Positions 29,651 through 38,207 of a DNA stretch of 64,000 bases are shown piece by piece. Both the position numbers and the translations under genes were made by a program. The notes below the pieces were generated by a model, which had not been told where the DNA came from, did not search any database, and was given only the letters and a program-made list of their open reading frames with translations. Source of the DNA: CAZSAT01 sp964604675. GTDB taxonomy: Bacteria; Myxococcota_A; UBA796; CAJQPC01. The stretch's first letter is position 1, and the number at the start of each line of letters is the position of its first letter. The stretch spans positions 38,811 through 102,810 of the forward strand of contig CAZSAT010000006.1 in the NCBI GenBank assembly GCA_964604675.1. Direction: 5' to 3'.

Positions 29651-30928
29651 TCAAGGCGTGACCGGGCAGGCCCGAACCTCCACGGCACTGCCCTGGTCGC
29701 CGGCCTCGAGCACCACCGACGTCACCGCTGCGGACGTGCGGTCGCTCGGCTCCAGGAAGTACAGCCCGTTGTTCGGGGCGTGCGAGGTGCGCTCGATGGC
29801 GACGCGATCGACCTCGCCGTCGGCGTGGGTGGTGATCAGGTCGAAGCGGGTGAAGCCCAGGTTGGCGGCGCGGAGCTCGAGGTAGCCGGTGCCCATGGCC
29901 CATCCGGAGAGTCCGAGGTCCACCGTGGCCCCGGCCTCCACGTCGAGGCGTGACGCGGGCACCTCGTCGCAGCTGCCGTGCACCGCCGGCAGCACCTGGC
30001 GAAACTGCCGGCGCGCCTCGGGCCAACCGTGGGCATCCTGCATGCGCAGCTCCCACACCACCAGGCTGGGGCGGTCCTCGTGCCACGCGTCGTCTCGCAG
30101 GTAGGCGTCCATCGCCCGGAAGCCCATGCCGCCCTTGAGCGCGGCGTTGAGCACGTCGGCACCGAGGTGCTGCTCCAGGAAGGCGTGGAAGTGGAAGCGG
30201 TCGTTTGCGCTGTTGCTGGTGCCCAGCAGGACGACCTCCGGGCCCTTCGCGTCGAGCAGGCCGCCCCCCGAGGCACCCCCGATCCGCTCGTTGGTGTCGT
30301 AGCGGGTCAGGGGCTCCATGACGGTCGGCGCGTCGCACGACTCCCTGAGCAGGCGAGCGAGGCGGGGCTCGTAGGTCCCGAGGCCGAGCACGCGGCTCCT
30401 GAACTGGACATCCCTCCGGTACATCCCCTGCTGGTCGACGGCGGAGGCCACGGCACGCGCGGTGAGCTCGGCGCCGCGGCTGGTCCAGTGGCGCCCCGTG
30501 CTGAAGACCGCAGCCTCCTCCAGGGCGTCGAGGGGCTCGGTCGGCTGGACGAAGGTCGTGAGCAGGTCCGGCGCGACGGCGCCTGCGGCTCGGAACATCT
30601 CCAGGGTCTGCGCATACGCTGCCACGGCGCTGTCGGCATCGAAGGGCACGGCGACCTTCTCGGGATGCACCATGCCCCGGGTCGGCACCAGAGCGACGAC
30701 GAGCTGCACGCCCTCGTCCGCGAACGCGTCGACCAGACGAGGGACGTAGGTGGCCCACGGCTCCGGCTCCCAGGTCTCGGCCAGGTCCCAGCTCTCGAAG
30801 AGCCAGCCCTCGTGCCCCTCGTAGATCCGGTTCTTCTGCACCGCTTCCAGGCACGCCGGGCTCGCAGCGACGCTCGACACGTGAGGTGGCGGGAGGGCGG
30901 CCCAGACCAGCGCCGCTAAGAGCACCAC
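29651..30928 (-). CDS. AlgX-like SGNH acetyltransferase-family protein lacking the catalytic Asp
   Basis: A 425-residue exported protein. The GTG start at 30928 gives a signal peptide (MVLLAALVWAALPPP). The SGNH-like domain of the AlgX/AlgJ family has the usual EGHEGWLFES, then the catalytic region FSTGRHWTSRGAEL. Family members carry Asp two residues before this His (as in the DTHW of the paralogue at 35075-36166); here that position is Gly. The Ser motif is kept (VVLLGTSNSAND). An extra C-terminal beta domain of about 110 residues resembles the carbohydrate-binding module of AlgX. AlgX O-acetylates alginate; this copy may bind polymer without transferring acetate, or use a changed dyad (inference). 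It is convergent with the upstream AlkP-fold gene. Confidence 0.82.
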   Translation of the reverse strand: MVLLAALVWAALPPPHVSSVAASPACLEAVQKNRIYEGHEGWLFESWDLAETWEPEPWATYVPRLVDAFADEGVQLVVALVPTRGMVHPEKVAVPFDADSAVAAYAQTLEMFRAAGAVAPDLLTTFVQPTEPLDALEEAAVFSTGRHWTSRGAELTARAVASAVDQQGMYRRDVQFRSRVLGLGTYEPRLARLLRESCDAPTVMEPLTRYDTNERIGGASGGGLLDAKGPEVVLLGTSNSANDRFHFHAFLEQHLGADVLNAALKGGMGFRAMDAYLRDDAWHEDRPSLVVWELRMQDAHGWPEARRQFRQVLPAVHGSCDEVPASRLDVEAGATVDLGLSGWAMGTGYLELRAANLGFTRFDLITTHADGEVDRVAIERTSHAPNNGLYFLEPSDRTSAAVTSVVLEAGDQGSAVEVRACPVTP

Positions 30929-31066
30929 ACACGCTCCATCGCTTGCGCGACCGGGTCGGACCAGCGGCTACAGAGCTCCACGAACCGGGAGCGACGGGCG
31001 TTGGCGCTATGGCTAAGCAGCGGGCGCATCCGGCAACATCGCTGATGGACACCAGGTTCGGGGGCC

Positions 31067-31080
31067 GGAGCGATCGCTCC
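31067..31080. promoter_or_regulatory. Fourteen-base perfect palindrome in a divergent intergenic region
   Basis: GGAGCGATCGCTCC reads identically on both strands. It lies in the 209-base gap between the AlgX-like gene (minus) and the second AlkP-fold gene (plus), where regulators would bind. The rest of this gap contains no other feature I can support. Confidence 0.4.
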
Positions 31081-31137
31081 AGCGGGGTGTGCCCACATGT
31101 TATCCGACGACCATGCGGTCCCGTTAGGAGGCTCTGG

Positions 31138-32472
31138 ATGCTTGGGTGGATGTTGGCGGCGCTGCCGCCTGCTGTTGGCGCGGACGTGTGCACGGACTGC
31201 AACGTGCTCTGGATCGTGGTCGACACCACGCGCGCCGATCGGCTCGGCCACTACGGCTACCAAGACGCCATGACGCCCAACCTGGACGCGTTGGCGAGGC
31301 GGGGGACGACCTACCGGCATGCGTACAGCCAGGCGCCGTCCACGATGCTCTCCGTGAGCTCCTTCATGTCGGGCCGCTACCGGCTGGACACCGGGATGGA
31401 GTTCACGATGAACCAGCGCCACGAGCGCTTCCACCAGATGTCGGACCAGGTCACGACCGTGGCCGAGGTGGTGTCTGCCGCCGGCTGGGAGACCCGCGGC
31501 GTCATCGCGAACAACATCATCCAACGCGACGCTCGCTTCGACCTGAACCTGCACCAGGGCTTCGAGACCTGGGAGCTCGCAGACGACCAGGGGGTGTCCG
31601 ACCGCGGTGTGGAGCTGCTCGACGAGCTCAAGTCCGAACGCTTCCTGCTCTACCTCCACTGGTTCGGGCCGCACACACCGAACCACCGGCTCGAGGGCTT
31701 CGAGTCACGGCGCGGACTCCACGACATCTCCCTTGGCGACACCCCCGACGAAGACCTCTACCGGGCCATCTCGTCGGGCGAGCGCGTGCTCACGCCAGCC
31801 CAGCAGTCCTACGTCTCTGCGCTCTACGACGACGCCGTCTACGAGGTGGATGCCCGAGTGGGCGTCGTGCTCGACCGGCTCGACGAGCTGGGCCTCTCGG
31901 AGAAGACCCTCGTGGTCTTCACGAGCGACCATGGTGAGTCGCTGGGCGACTTCGCCGATGCCAACCCGCGGTGGGGACACTCCTTCGGGCTCATCGACCA
32001 GCTCCTCCGGGTGCCCCTGGTGGTCGCCGGTCCGGGGCTGCCCGCGGGCAAGGTCTCCCAGGACCACGTGGTCGAGCTGGTCGACCTCGCCCCGTCGTTG
32101 TGCGGCTACCTGGGCATTCCCGTCTCACCGACCTGGGAGTGGGACGGCACGGCCTTTCTCGGTGCGGGCGCCGCCTTCGGGACCACCGCCTTGGCTGACC
32201 GAGGTGGGGTCGGCTACGAGCAGACGGGGGCGCGAACGCCGACGCATGCGGTGCTCTACAACAAGAAGAACGAACGCTGGAAGAGCTTCGACCTGACCGT
32301 GCCGAAAGGCCAGGAACATGGCGTGACCGCCGACAAGCAGCACGCTGAGCTGCGGCGGCTGATCGAGGCCTACATGCAAGCCTCCGAGCCGCCCACCGAG
32401 CAGGGCGCGGACCTGGCAGCCCCGGACGGGGATCTACTCGAAGAGCTCCAGGCCTTGGGCTACGTGCAGTGA
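31138..32472 (+). CDS. Exported alkaline-phosphatase-superfamily ('sulfatase') protein
   Basis: A 444-residue exported protein. Start is the ATG at 31138 with AGGAGG six bases upstream; the signal peptide is MLGWMLAALPPAVGADV. Metal-binding motifs LWIVVDTTRADRLGHYG and TSDHGESLGD are present. The nucleophile region is QAPSTMLSVSSFMSGRY, aligning Thr where sulfatases have Cys/Ser and losing the following Pro and Arg, so it is not a formylglycine sulfatase. It has no membrane helices beyond the signal, unlike its two paralogues here. The C terminus LLEELQALGYVQ matches the family tail. The stop overlaps the glycosidase start (GTGA), so the two act together, presumably on a secreted polysaccharide. 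Confidence 0.85.
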   Translation: MLGWMLAALPPAVGADVCTDCNVLWIVVDTTRADRLGHYGYQDAMTPNLDALARRGTTYRHAYSQAPSTMLSVSSFMSGRYRLDTGMEFTMNQRHERFHQMSDQVTTVAEVVSAAGWETRGVIANNIIQRDARFDLNLHQGFETWELADDQGVSDRGVELLDELKSERFLLYLHWFGPHTPNHRLEGFESRRGLHDISLGDTPDEDLYRAISSGERVLTPAQQSYVSALYDDAVYEVDARVGVVLDRLDELGLSEKTLVVFTSDHGESLGDFADANPRWGHSFGLIDQLLRVPLVVAGPGLPAGKVSQDHVVELVDLAPSLCGYLGIPVSPTWEWDGTAFLGAGAAFGTTALADRGGVGYEQTGARTPTHAVLYNKKNERWKSFDLTVPKGQEHGVTADKQHAELRRLIEAYMQASEPPTEQGADLAAPDGDLLEELQALGYVQ

Positions 32473-35027
32473 GTTCCGTGGTCCTCGGGCTCGTGCTCGT
32501 GGCCCGCGGCGAGCCCCTGGAGCTCGAGACCAACGTCGAGCTCGCCGCGCTCGACGTCGCGGTGCGCGCTCCCCTCGACGGATCTCGTTGGGACCTGCAT
32601 CCGTCGGGGACGGAGGTGGTCCAGCTGGTGGGGCCGGATGCGCCCATGGCACCCGGGCATGTCGACCTCGCGGTGGGCGAGCCTGCCCACGGCGTGTCCT
32701 TCGCTTGGGCGGCCAGGGGGGATGCGCTGCCCGGCCAGCGGGTCGGGGCCCTCGAGGTCATGTGGTCGGACGGCGTCCGCGACAGCGTGCCCCTCGCCGT
32801 CGGTGAGCAGGTCGGACTGCTGCACGACCCGGAGACGCTCGAGGGGGCCCGGCTGTGGTGGATCGGAGCCGATGCCGCCGTCAGTGTCTGGACCTGGTGG
32901 AACCCACGTCCCGAGGTGCCCATCGAGCAGCTTCGCGTGCGGGGGAAGCGCGGCCCCGTGTCCTTGGTCCTGGTGGCTGCTTCGACCTTCGATGGCGCTC
33001 CGGCGGATTCGCTGCTCACGCCGGCGCGCGCAGCGGCCGGGCGGCCCGTGGAGGTCCGTCCGGAGCTCGCCTTGCCGAGCCCGGAGGCCTGGCGTGTGGA
33101 GGGCCCCGCAGGCCACCGCGGCTTCGTGGGCGTACACGACGGGCACCTCGGCTTCGAGGATGGCGAGCGAGCACGCTTCTGGGGGATCAACCTGTTGAAC
33201 GAGGTGGCGCTGCCGACCCACGAAGAGGCCGACGTGCTGGCGAGCCAGCTCGCGGATGCGGGCTTCAACATGGCCCGACTCCACCACGTGGACGGCTCGC
33301 GCGCTGGGCTGGTCGGTCCTGGGGGCTTCGATGCCGAGGCCCTCGACCGCTTCGACTACCTCGTCGCGCGGCTCAAGGAGGAAGGCCTCTACCTCTTCCT
33401 GGAGGTCGCCTCGAGCAAGGGCTTCGGTGAGGAGGATGGCGTCACGCCGCCGTACGACGGCGTGCCCAACGGGCACAAGCTGGTCAGCATGTTCGAGCCC
33501 ACCTGGACGGCGGCGTACGAGACGTGGCTTCGCACGTGGCTGGACCGCGAGAACCCCTACACCGGACTCCGGCTCGCTGACGACCCCGGCATCGCGGTCG
33601 TCGAGCTCGGCAACGAGCACAGCCTGGTGGGCGCCTGGCTCTCGGGTGGCCTGGAGCGCCTCCCCGACGCCCACCGCGCTTCCCTCGACGCCCGCTGGAA
33701 CGCCTGGCTGGCCGAGCGCTACCCAGACGCCGAGGCGCTCTCCGCCGCCTGGCAGGGTGAGCTCCGGTCCGGTCTGCTGCCCACCGAGGCCTGGGGTGAG
33801 GTGCAGCGCGCGCCCGTGGCCAGCATGCACGTCGACGGCTGGCCGGATGGCCGGGTTCGTGACCTCTACCACTTCTACGCTGAGCTGGAAGCCCTGTTCT
33901 ATGCACGCATGCACGCTGCGGTCGAGGGGCTGGGCTTCCGGGTGCCTGTCACCAGCACGGCGGTCGCGCGCCCGGAAGCCGCGGTGTTGCACGCGCTGCG
34001 CGACGACTACGTCGACACCCACGCCTACTGGGACCAGGTGGTACGTAGGACCAGCCTCACCGACCGATCGATGGTCGCGACGGGTTCGGACCCGGTGCTC
34101 GTGCGAACCCTGCTCGCCGCGGAGGCTGGGAAGCCCTTTACGGTGAGCGAGTTCAACAACGCGCACCCGAACCACGCCAGCGCTGAGGCGCCGTTGACGT
34201 GGGCCGCCCTTGCCGCGGTGCAGGACTGGGACGCGTTGGTCTGGTTGAACTACACCAACGGTCCGTACCGAGAGGCCCCTGCAGAGATCGCCGGCATCTG
34301 GGAGCTCCACGCCGATCCTGTTCGCTGGGGCCAGATGCCGGTGGCCAGCGCGGTCTTTCGGGGAGCGCTGGTGGCGTCGGCGCCGGGATTGCGCGTGGTG
34401 CACACCGATCCCAGCCGCATGGCCGGACGTGTTGTCTCCCGGCGGGCGCCGGGTGCTCCGGAGCTCGACGACATCGCCTTCTGGCTCGCTCATCGGGTGC
34501 GCAGCAGCCGCACGTCCACGGTGGCGGCACTGGACACCGCAGGTGCGGCGAATGGCGATCTGGGTTGGTGGCCCGAGGCCAACCAGCTGGTGATCGACAC
34601 GGACGCGCTCGATGCGGTCGTCGGAGGGCCTGGTGTCGTGCCCGCCGGAGCTGGCGAGGGAGCGGGTGCGGTCACCGCGTCGCACGTGGCGGTCGAGCTC
34701 GACGGGTTCTCAGCGGTGAGCCTCGTGAACCTCGAGGGGCATTCCCTCGACGAGGGCGGCCCTGCGCTCCTCACGGTGGCCGGCCGGACGTGGAATCAAG
34801 GCCAGGTCCTCTCCGCCCATGGCACCAGGATCCTGGCTTGGGGCGCTGACGGAACGGTCGCGACCCTTCCCGCTGGGGAGGTCCTCGTTCGGTGGCCGCG
34901 CCGCCCGGACATCCGTCGCTGGACGGACGAGGGTCCGGTCGGTGAGCCCCTCGAGGCCCATCGTCGAGGCGGTGGCTGGTGGGCGGTGGAGCCCAGCGCG
35001 GAAGCGCTCCACTACCTCGTGCGCTGA
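32469..35027 (+). CDS. Secreted clan GH-A glycoside hydrolase
   Basis: An 852-residue exported protein, coupled to the preceding gene by GTGA overlap. The start GTG at 32469 gives MSSVVLGLVLVARGEP, a short signal. Residues about 1-215 are beta-rich (an N-terminal accessory domain). A TIM barrel follows, beginning FWGINLLNEVALPTHEEADV and LADAGFNMARLHHVD. The acid/base Glu is in VVELGNEHS (Glu383) and the nucleophile Glu in FTVSEFNNAHPN (Glu561), matching the 'NE ... E' arrangement of clan GH-A (for example GH5, GH42). The C-terminal 250 residues are beta-sandwich-like. Substrate is not deducible; partner genes point to an extracellular or cell-surface polysaccharide. Confidence 0.85.
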   Translation: MSSVVLGLVLVARGEPLELETNVELAALDVAVRAPLDGSRWDLHPSGTEVVQLVGPDAPMAPGHVDLAVGEPAHGVSFAWAARGDALPGQRVGALEVMWSDGVRDSVPLAVGEQVGLLHDPETLEGARLWWIGADAAVSVWTWWNPRPEVPIEQLRVRGKRGPVSLVLVAASTFDGAPADSLLTPARAAAGRPVEVRPELALPSPEAWRVEGPAGHRGFVGVHDGHLGFEDGERARFWGINLLNEVALPTHEEADVLASQLADAGFNMARLHHVDGSRAGLVGPGGFDAEALDRFDYLVARLKEEGLYLFLEVASSKGFGEEDGVTPPYDGVPNGHKLVSMFEPTWTAAYETWLRTWLDRENPYTGLRLADDPGIAVVELGNEHSLVGAWLSGGLERLPDAHRASLDARWNAWLAERYPDAEALSAAWQGELRSGLLPTEAWGEVQRAPVASMHVDGWPDGRVRDLYHFYAELEALFYARMHAAVEGLGFRVPVTSTAVARPEAAVLHALRDDYVDTHAYWDQVVRRTSLTDRSMVATGSDPVLVRTLLAAEAGKPFTVSEFNNAHPNHASAEAPLTWAALAAVQDWDALVWLNYTNGPYREAPAEIAGIWELHADPVRWGQMPVASAVFRGALVASAPGLRVVHTDPSRMAGRVVSRRAPGAPELDDIAFWLAHRVRSSRTSTVAALDTAGAANGDLGWWPEANQLVIDTDALDAVVGGPGVVPAGAGEGAGAVTASHVAVELDGFSAVSLVNLEGHSLDEGGPALLTVAGRTWNQGQVLSAHGTRILAWGADGTVATLPAGEVLVRWPRRPDIRRWTDEGPVGEPLEAHRRGGGWWAVEPSAEALHYLVR

Positions 35028-35079
35028 ACCCGCAACCGTTCGTGCCGCGCGCGTCCCCCCCCGGCCGGCGCGGGTCAGC
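35023..35079. terminator. Inverted repeat spanning two convergent stop codons
   Basis: GCTGAACCCGC (35023-35033) pairs with GCGGGTCAGC (35070-35079) with a single bulge. It overlaps the stop codons of the glycosidase gene and of the AlgX/J-like gene. The loop is long (36 bases, with a run of eight C) and could form an inner stem. It is a weak candidate for a bidirectional terminator. Confidence 0.3.
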
Positions 35080-36166
35080 TGCCCATCGAGTAAGCGGCCT
35101 CGTCGTACGGTGTGCGCAGGAACCGCTCCGGGATCTCCCACACCACCAGGGACGGTGGTGCTTCCAGGAAGGCCTCGTTCTCGAGGTACGCCTTCATCGG
35201 CACGAGCGGGCCCTGGCCTTCGAGGCTCGCGTCCAGCACCTCTGCGCCCAGGTGCTGTTGCAGTGCCCCGGGGAAGTTCCACATCTCGCCCTGGGTGTAG
35301 CTGGTGCCGACGACCGCTACCGGAATGCTCACCTCGTCGAAGAGTCCGCCGGCTGGGGGAGCGCTCGTGCGGGTGGTGGCGCGGGGGACCACAGAGTCCG
35401 CGGGCGGGCCGAGGTGCTGGAACGGGCCCAGCGGCAGGAAGTTCAGCAGGTCGCCGTGGTGCTCGACCACGGGTTGATCGGTCGTCTCGAAGGTCGAGGC
35501 GCCCAACCCCTCCAGCCCCAGCGGACGCACGGTCAGCGCAATGGCCGCGGCGACCGCGTCGGCTCCGCGCGGCGTCCAGTGGGTGTCGGTGCGCAAGAAG
35601 ACCTCCCCGTCGCTGCGAGCGTGCTCGAGCACCGTCAGCAGGTCCGGCACCGGCACGCCGAGCTCCTCGAGCGCGTCGCGCGTGGACGCGTAGCGGCCGG
35701 CCAGCGTCGCCGGGGGCACGTGCACGAGCTGCTCGGGGTGCAGGCGTGTCTTCGCTGGCAGGAGCGCCACCACCAGCTGGGTGCCGTGGGCGTCGAGGTA
35801 GCGGTCCACCTCTGCCACGAGCTCGATCTTCCGGCGCGTCTCGGCGGCGTCCTGTGGCCCGGTCTGGTACTCCTCGTCGCTGAAGAGCCAGCCGTCTCGA
35901 CCGGGGACGACGCCGGTCCGTCCGTCGCCGAAGGCCACCCACTCCAGGACCGCCCAGGTGCTCACCCCGAGGTCACGGAACCGGACGCTCGCGTCGACGG
36001 AAGCCTCCCACGCCGTCGTCCAGCTCCCGTCGTGGAGGAGGGCATCGGGGCGGTCTCCGAAGCCTTCTGCGCTCACGGTGCCGACCGCGCCCGCGCCCAG
36101 CAGGAGGAGCATCGCGGCCCCGGGGACGAAGTCCACGAGGCGGTTGTCGTGTTCGGTCGACGCCAT
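35075..36166 (-). CDS. AlgJ/AlgX-like O-acetyltransferase with intact Asp-x-His
   Basis: A 363-residue inner-membrane-anchored periplasmic protein. The ATG at 36166 overlaps the AlgI stop by one base (TGATG). Residues about 11-32 form an anchor helix (VDFVPGAAMLLLLGAGAVG). The SGNH-like domain shows VPGRDGWLFSDEEY, the catalytic FLRTDTHWTPRGAD (Asp and His both present) and Ser in VAVVGTSYTQGE, followed by SLEGQGPLVPMKAYLE and LVVWEIPERFL. It is known that AlgJ and AlgX take acetyl groups passed across the membrane by AlgI and move them to polysaccharide hydroxyls. It lacks a C-terminal carbohydrate module, so it is more AlgJ-like than AlgX-like. Confidence 0.87.
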   Translation of the reverse strand: MASTEHDNRLVDFVPGAAMLLLLGAGAVGTVSAEGFGDRPDALLHDGSWTTAWEASVDASVRFRDLGVSTWAVLEWVAFGDGRTGVVPGRDGWLFSDEEYQTGPQDAAETRRKIELVAEVDRYLDAHGTQLVVALLPAKTRLHPEQLVHVPPATLAGRYASTRDALEELGVPVPDLLTVLEHARSDGEVFLRTDTHWTPRGADAVAAAIALTVRPLGLEGLGASTFETTDQPVVEHHGDLLNFLPLGPFQHLGPPADSVVPRATTRTSAPPAGGLFDEVSIPVAVVGTSYTQGEMWNFPGALQQHLGAEVLDASLEGQGPLVPMKAYLENEAFLEAPPSLVVWEIPERFLRTPYDEAAYSMGS

Positions 36167-37590
36167 CAGAACTGGAAGTAGAGGAAAGGGGTGTACGACT
36201 GGGCCGTGAGCCGCAACAAGGCCAGCGCGAACAGGGGCACGAAGACCAGGTCGACCGCGGCGAGGCCGCTCTGGCGTGGGGCTGGCTGACGCAGCTTGTA
36301 GCTCCGCCACCACGGCGCCGCGTACGCCAGGCCGATGCCCAGCACCAGCGCGGTGAGCTGCCATCCGCCGAGCTGCCAGGCCACGGTGTCCGACAGCGCG
36401 AGGCCGTTCGCACCCAGCATGGCGCCGTAGAAGTCGAAGGCCGTCTCCACGTCGGGGGCACGGAACACGATCCAGCCGATCATCACGAGGACCATCGTCG
36501 GGCCCACGCCCCACGACGGCGGAATGCGGGCCTTGCCCTCGACCCGTGCGAAGCGGCGCTCCAAGGCCAGGATGCCGCCGTGCCAGGCGCCCCAGATGAC
36601 GAAGGTCCAGGCGGCACCGTGCCAGAGACCGCCGAGCAACATGGTCAGGGTGAGGTTGATGTAGGTCCGGCGCCCGCCCCTCCGGTTCCCGCCGAGCGGG
36701 ATGTAGAGGTAGTCCCGCAGCCAGTTCGACAGGCTGATGTGCCAGCGCCGCCAGAACTCCGTGATGTTCTTGGAGATGTAGGGGTGGTCGAAGTTCTCCC
36801 GGAAGCGGAAGCCCATCATCAGGCCGAGCCCGATGGCCATGTCGCTGTAGCCGGAGAAGTCGAAATACAGCTGCACCGTGTAGGCGAGGGTGCCGAGCCA
36901 CGCGTCCGCCATCGTGGGGTTCTCGAGCGCGAAGGTCTGGTTGACGACAGGCGCGACCGAGTCCGCGATCAGCACCTTCTTGCAGAAGCCGGCCATGAGC
37001 CGCGTGCTGCCCTCGGAGAAGCGGGCGAAGCTGTGCGTGCGGCTCCGGAACTGGTCGGCGACGTCCTTGTAGCGCAGCACGGGGCCTGCCACGAGCTGCG
37101 GAAAGAGCGCGATGAAGGCGCTGAAGTCCCAGAAGGTCCGGGCTGGAACGGCGTCGCGCCGGTACACGTCGACGACGTAGCTGATCGCCTGGAAGCAGTA
37201 GAAGCTGATGCCGATGGGCAGGATGACCCGGAACGTGTCGCTCGCTTCGAAGCCGAGGCGCGTGAGGGCGGCGTTCAGGTTGTCGACGCCGAAGTTGAAG
37301 TACTTGAAGAAGGCCAAGGCCCCCAACGCGCCCACCACGCCGGCGGCCATCGAGCGCTTCGCCGCCCGCGGGTCGTTCCGCTCGTGCGCTCGCTGGATGC
37401 CGAGCGAACAGAGGTAGCACCAGAGGGTGACACCGGCGAACAGGGGCACGAAGTCGAGCCGCCACCAGCCGTAGAAGACGTAGCTGCCCACCAGGATGTG
37501 CGCGCTTCGAAAGCGAGCAGGCAGGAGGTAGTAGACCGCCAGGAAGGCTGGCAGGAACAGGAAGAGGAAGACGTTGGAGGAGAAGACCAC
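36166..37590 (-). CDS. MBOAT family O-acetyltransferase (AlgI-like)
   Basis: A 474-residue integral membrane acyltransferase with about eleven hydrophobic segments. It starts at a GTG (37590) four bases after algF. Signature motifs are FYCFQAISYVVDVYR, FPQLVAGPVLRY, YFDFSGYSDMAIGLGLMMGF, then NITEFWRRWHISLSNWLRDY followed by LYIPLGGNRRG, and LLGGLWHGAAWTFVIWG. The last contains the family's catalytic His (WHG). AlgI-type proteins bring acetyl groups to the periplasmic side for transfer to exported polysaccharide. The neighbours algF-like and algJ-like complete the classical F-I-J/X acetylation module. No alginate polymerase (Alg8/44) is in this window, so the acetylated polymer need not be alginate. 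Confidence 0.93.
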   Translation of the reverse strand: MVFSSNVFLFLFLPAFLAVYYLLPARFRSAHILVGSYVFYGWWRLDFVPLFAGVTLWCYLCSLGIQRAHERNDPRAAKRSMAAGVVGALGALAFFKYFNFGVDNLNAALTRLGFEASDTFRVILPIGISFYCFQAISYVVDVYRRDAVPARTFWDFSAFIALFPQLVAGPVLRYKDVADQFRSRTHSFARFSEGSTRLMAGFCKKVLIADSVAPVVNQTFALENPTMADAWLGTLAYTVQLYFDFSGYSDMAIGLGLMMGFRFRENFDHPYISKNITEFWRRWHISLSNWLRDYLYIPLGGNRRGGRRTYINLTLTMLLGGLWHGAAWTFVIWGAWHGGILALERRFARVEGKARIPPSWGVGPTMVLVMIGWIVFRAPDVETAFDFYGAMLGANGLALSDTVAWQLGGWQLTALVLGIGLAYAAPWWRSYKLRQPAPRQSGLAAVDLVFVPLFALALLRLTAQSYTPFLYFQF

Positions 37591-37594
37591 GGGG

Positions 37595-38176
37595 TCAGTT
37601 CGTGCTGTTCTCGACCCAGCTCGCCCGGAGCTGTCCTGGCTCGCCGCTCACGAGCACGCTGTAGCCGCCGCCTCGCTCGAGCTGCTTCTGCTCGAAGCGA
37701 GCCACCGCTGTGTCGCCGTCGAACACCGCCAGGTCCGCCGTGACGGCGCTGACGATGCGCGTGCCGCTGGCGCCGCTCGCGACCCCTTCCACCACCGCGG
37801 CGCTTCCGTCGGCGAGACCGAGCGTCAGGCCTGCGCTGCCTGTGAGGTTGTAGAGCGTGAGACCGGCGCGAGCCATGTTGGTGGAACGCTCGTCGATCAG
37901 CACCGTGGGTTCACCGGTCCAGAAGGCCACGCTGTAGAAGCGACCGGCCTCGACCTGCAGGTCGTGCGACGCCTCCCCAGCGGAGACGGTGACGCTGCCC
38001 TGGGGCACGACGACGTAGCCGCTGGCCGCGTTCGGCTCGACCACGACATCGCCGGTGCTCACCTCGACCGCGAGCGCGGTGCCGTTGATCGTTCGAACGA
38101 AGGCCGAGTCGGGGGGAGGCGTGGGCGCGTACAGCGTGTCCTGTGCCAAGGCGGCGGTGATCAGCAGGTACGACAT
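37595..38176 (-). CDS. AlgF-like periplasmic acetylation protein
   Basis: A 193-residue exported protein. The signal peptide is MSYLLITAALAQD. The mature N terminus LYAPTPPPDSAFVRTINGT closely follows AlgF proteins ('LYDP.PP.GSAFVR..N'). The rest consists of beta strands in two domains (about 30-105 and 110-193). AlgF is known to be required for periplasmic O-acetylation and to bind AlgJ and AlgX. The ATG at 38176 has GGAG six bases upstream. The gene lies 31 bases after the AlkP-fold gene and four bases before algI in the same direction, so these four genes are probably one operon. Confidence 0.85.
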   Translation of the reverse strand: MSYLLITAALAQDTLYAPTPPPDSAFVRTINGTALAVEVSTGDVVVEPNAASGYVVVPQGSVTVSAGEASHDLQVEAGRFYSVAFWTGEPTVLIDERSTNMARAGLTLYNLTGSAGLTLGLADGSAAVVEGVASGASGTRIVSAVTADLAVFDGDTAVARFEQKQLERGGGYSVLVSGEPGQLRASWVENSTN

Positions 38177-38207
38177 GGAGTCTCCGGATCGGGCCTCACC
38201 TAACCCC

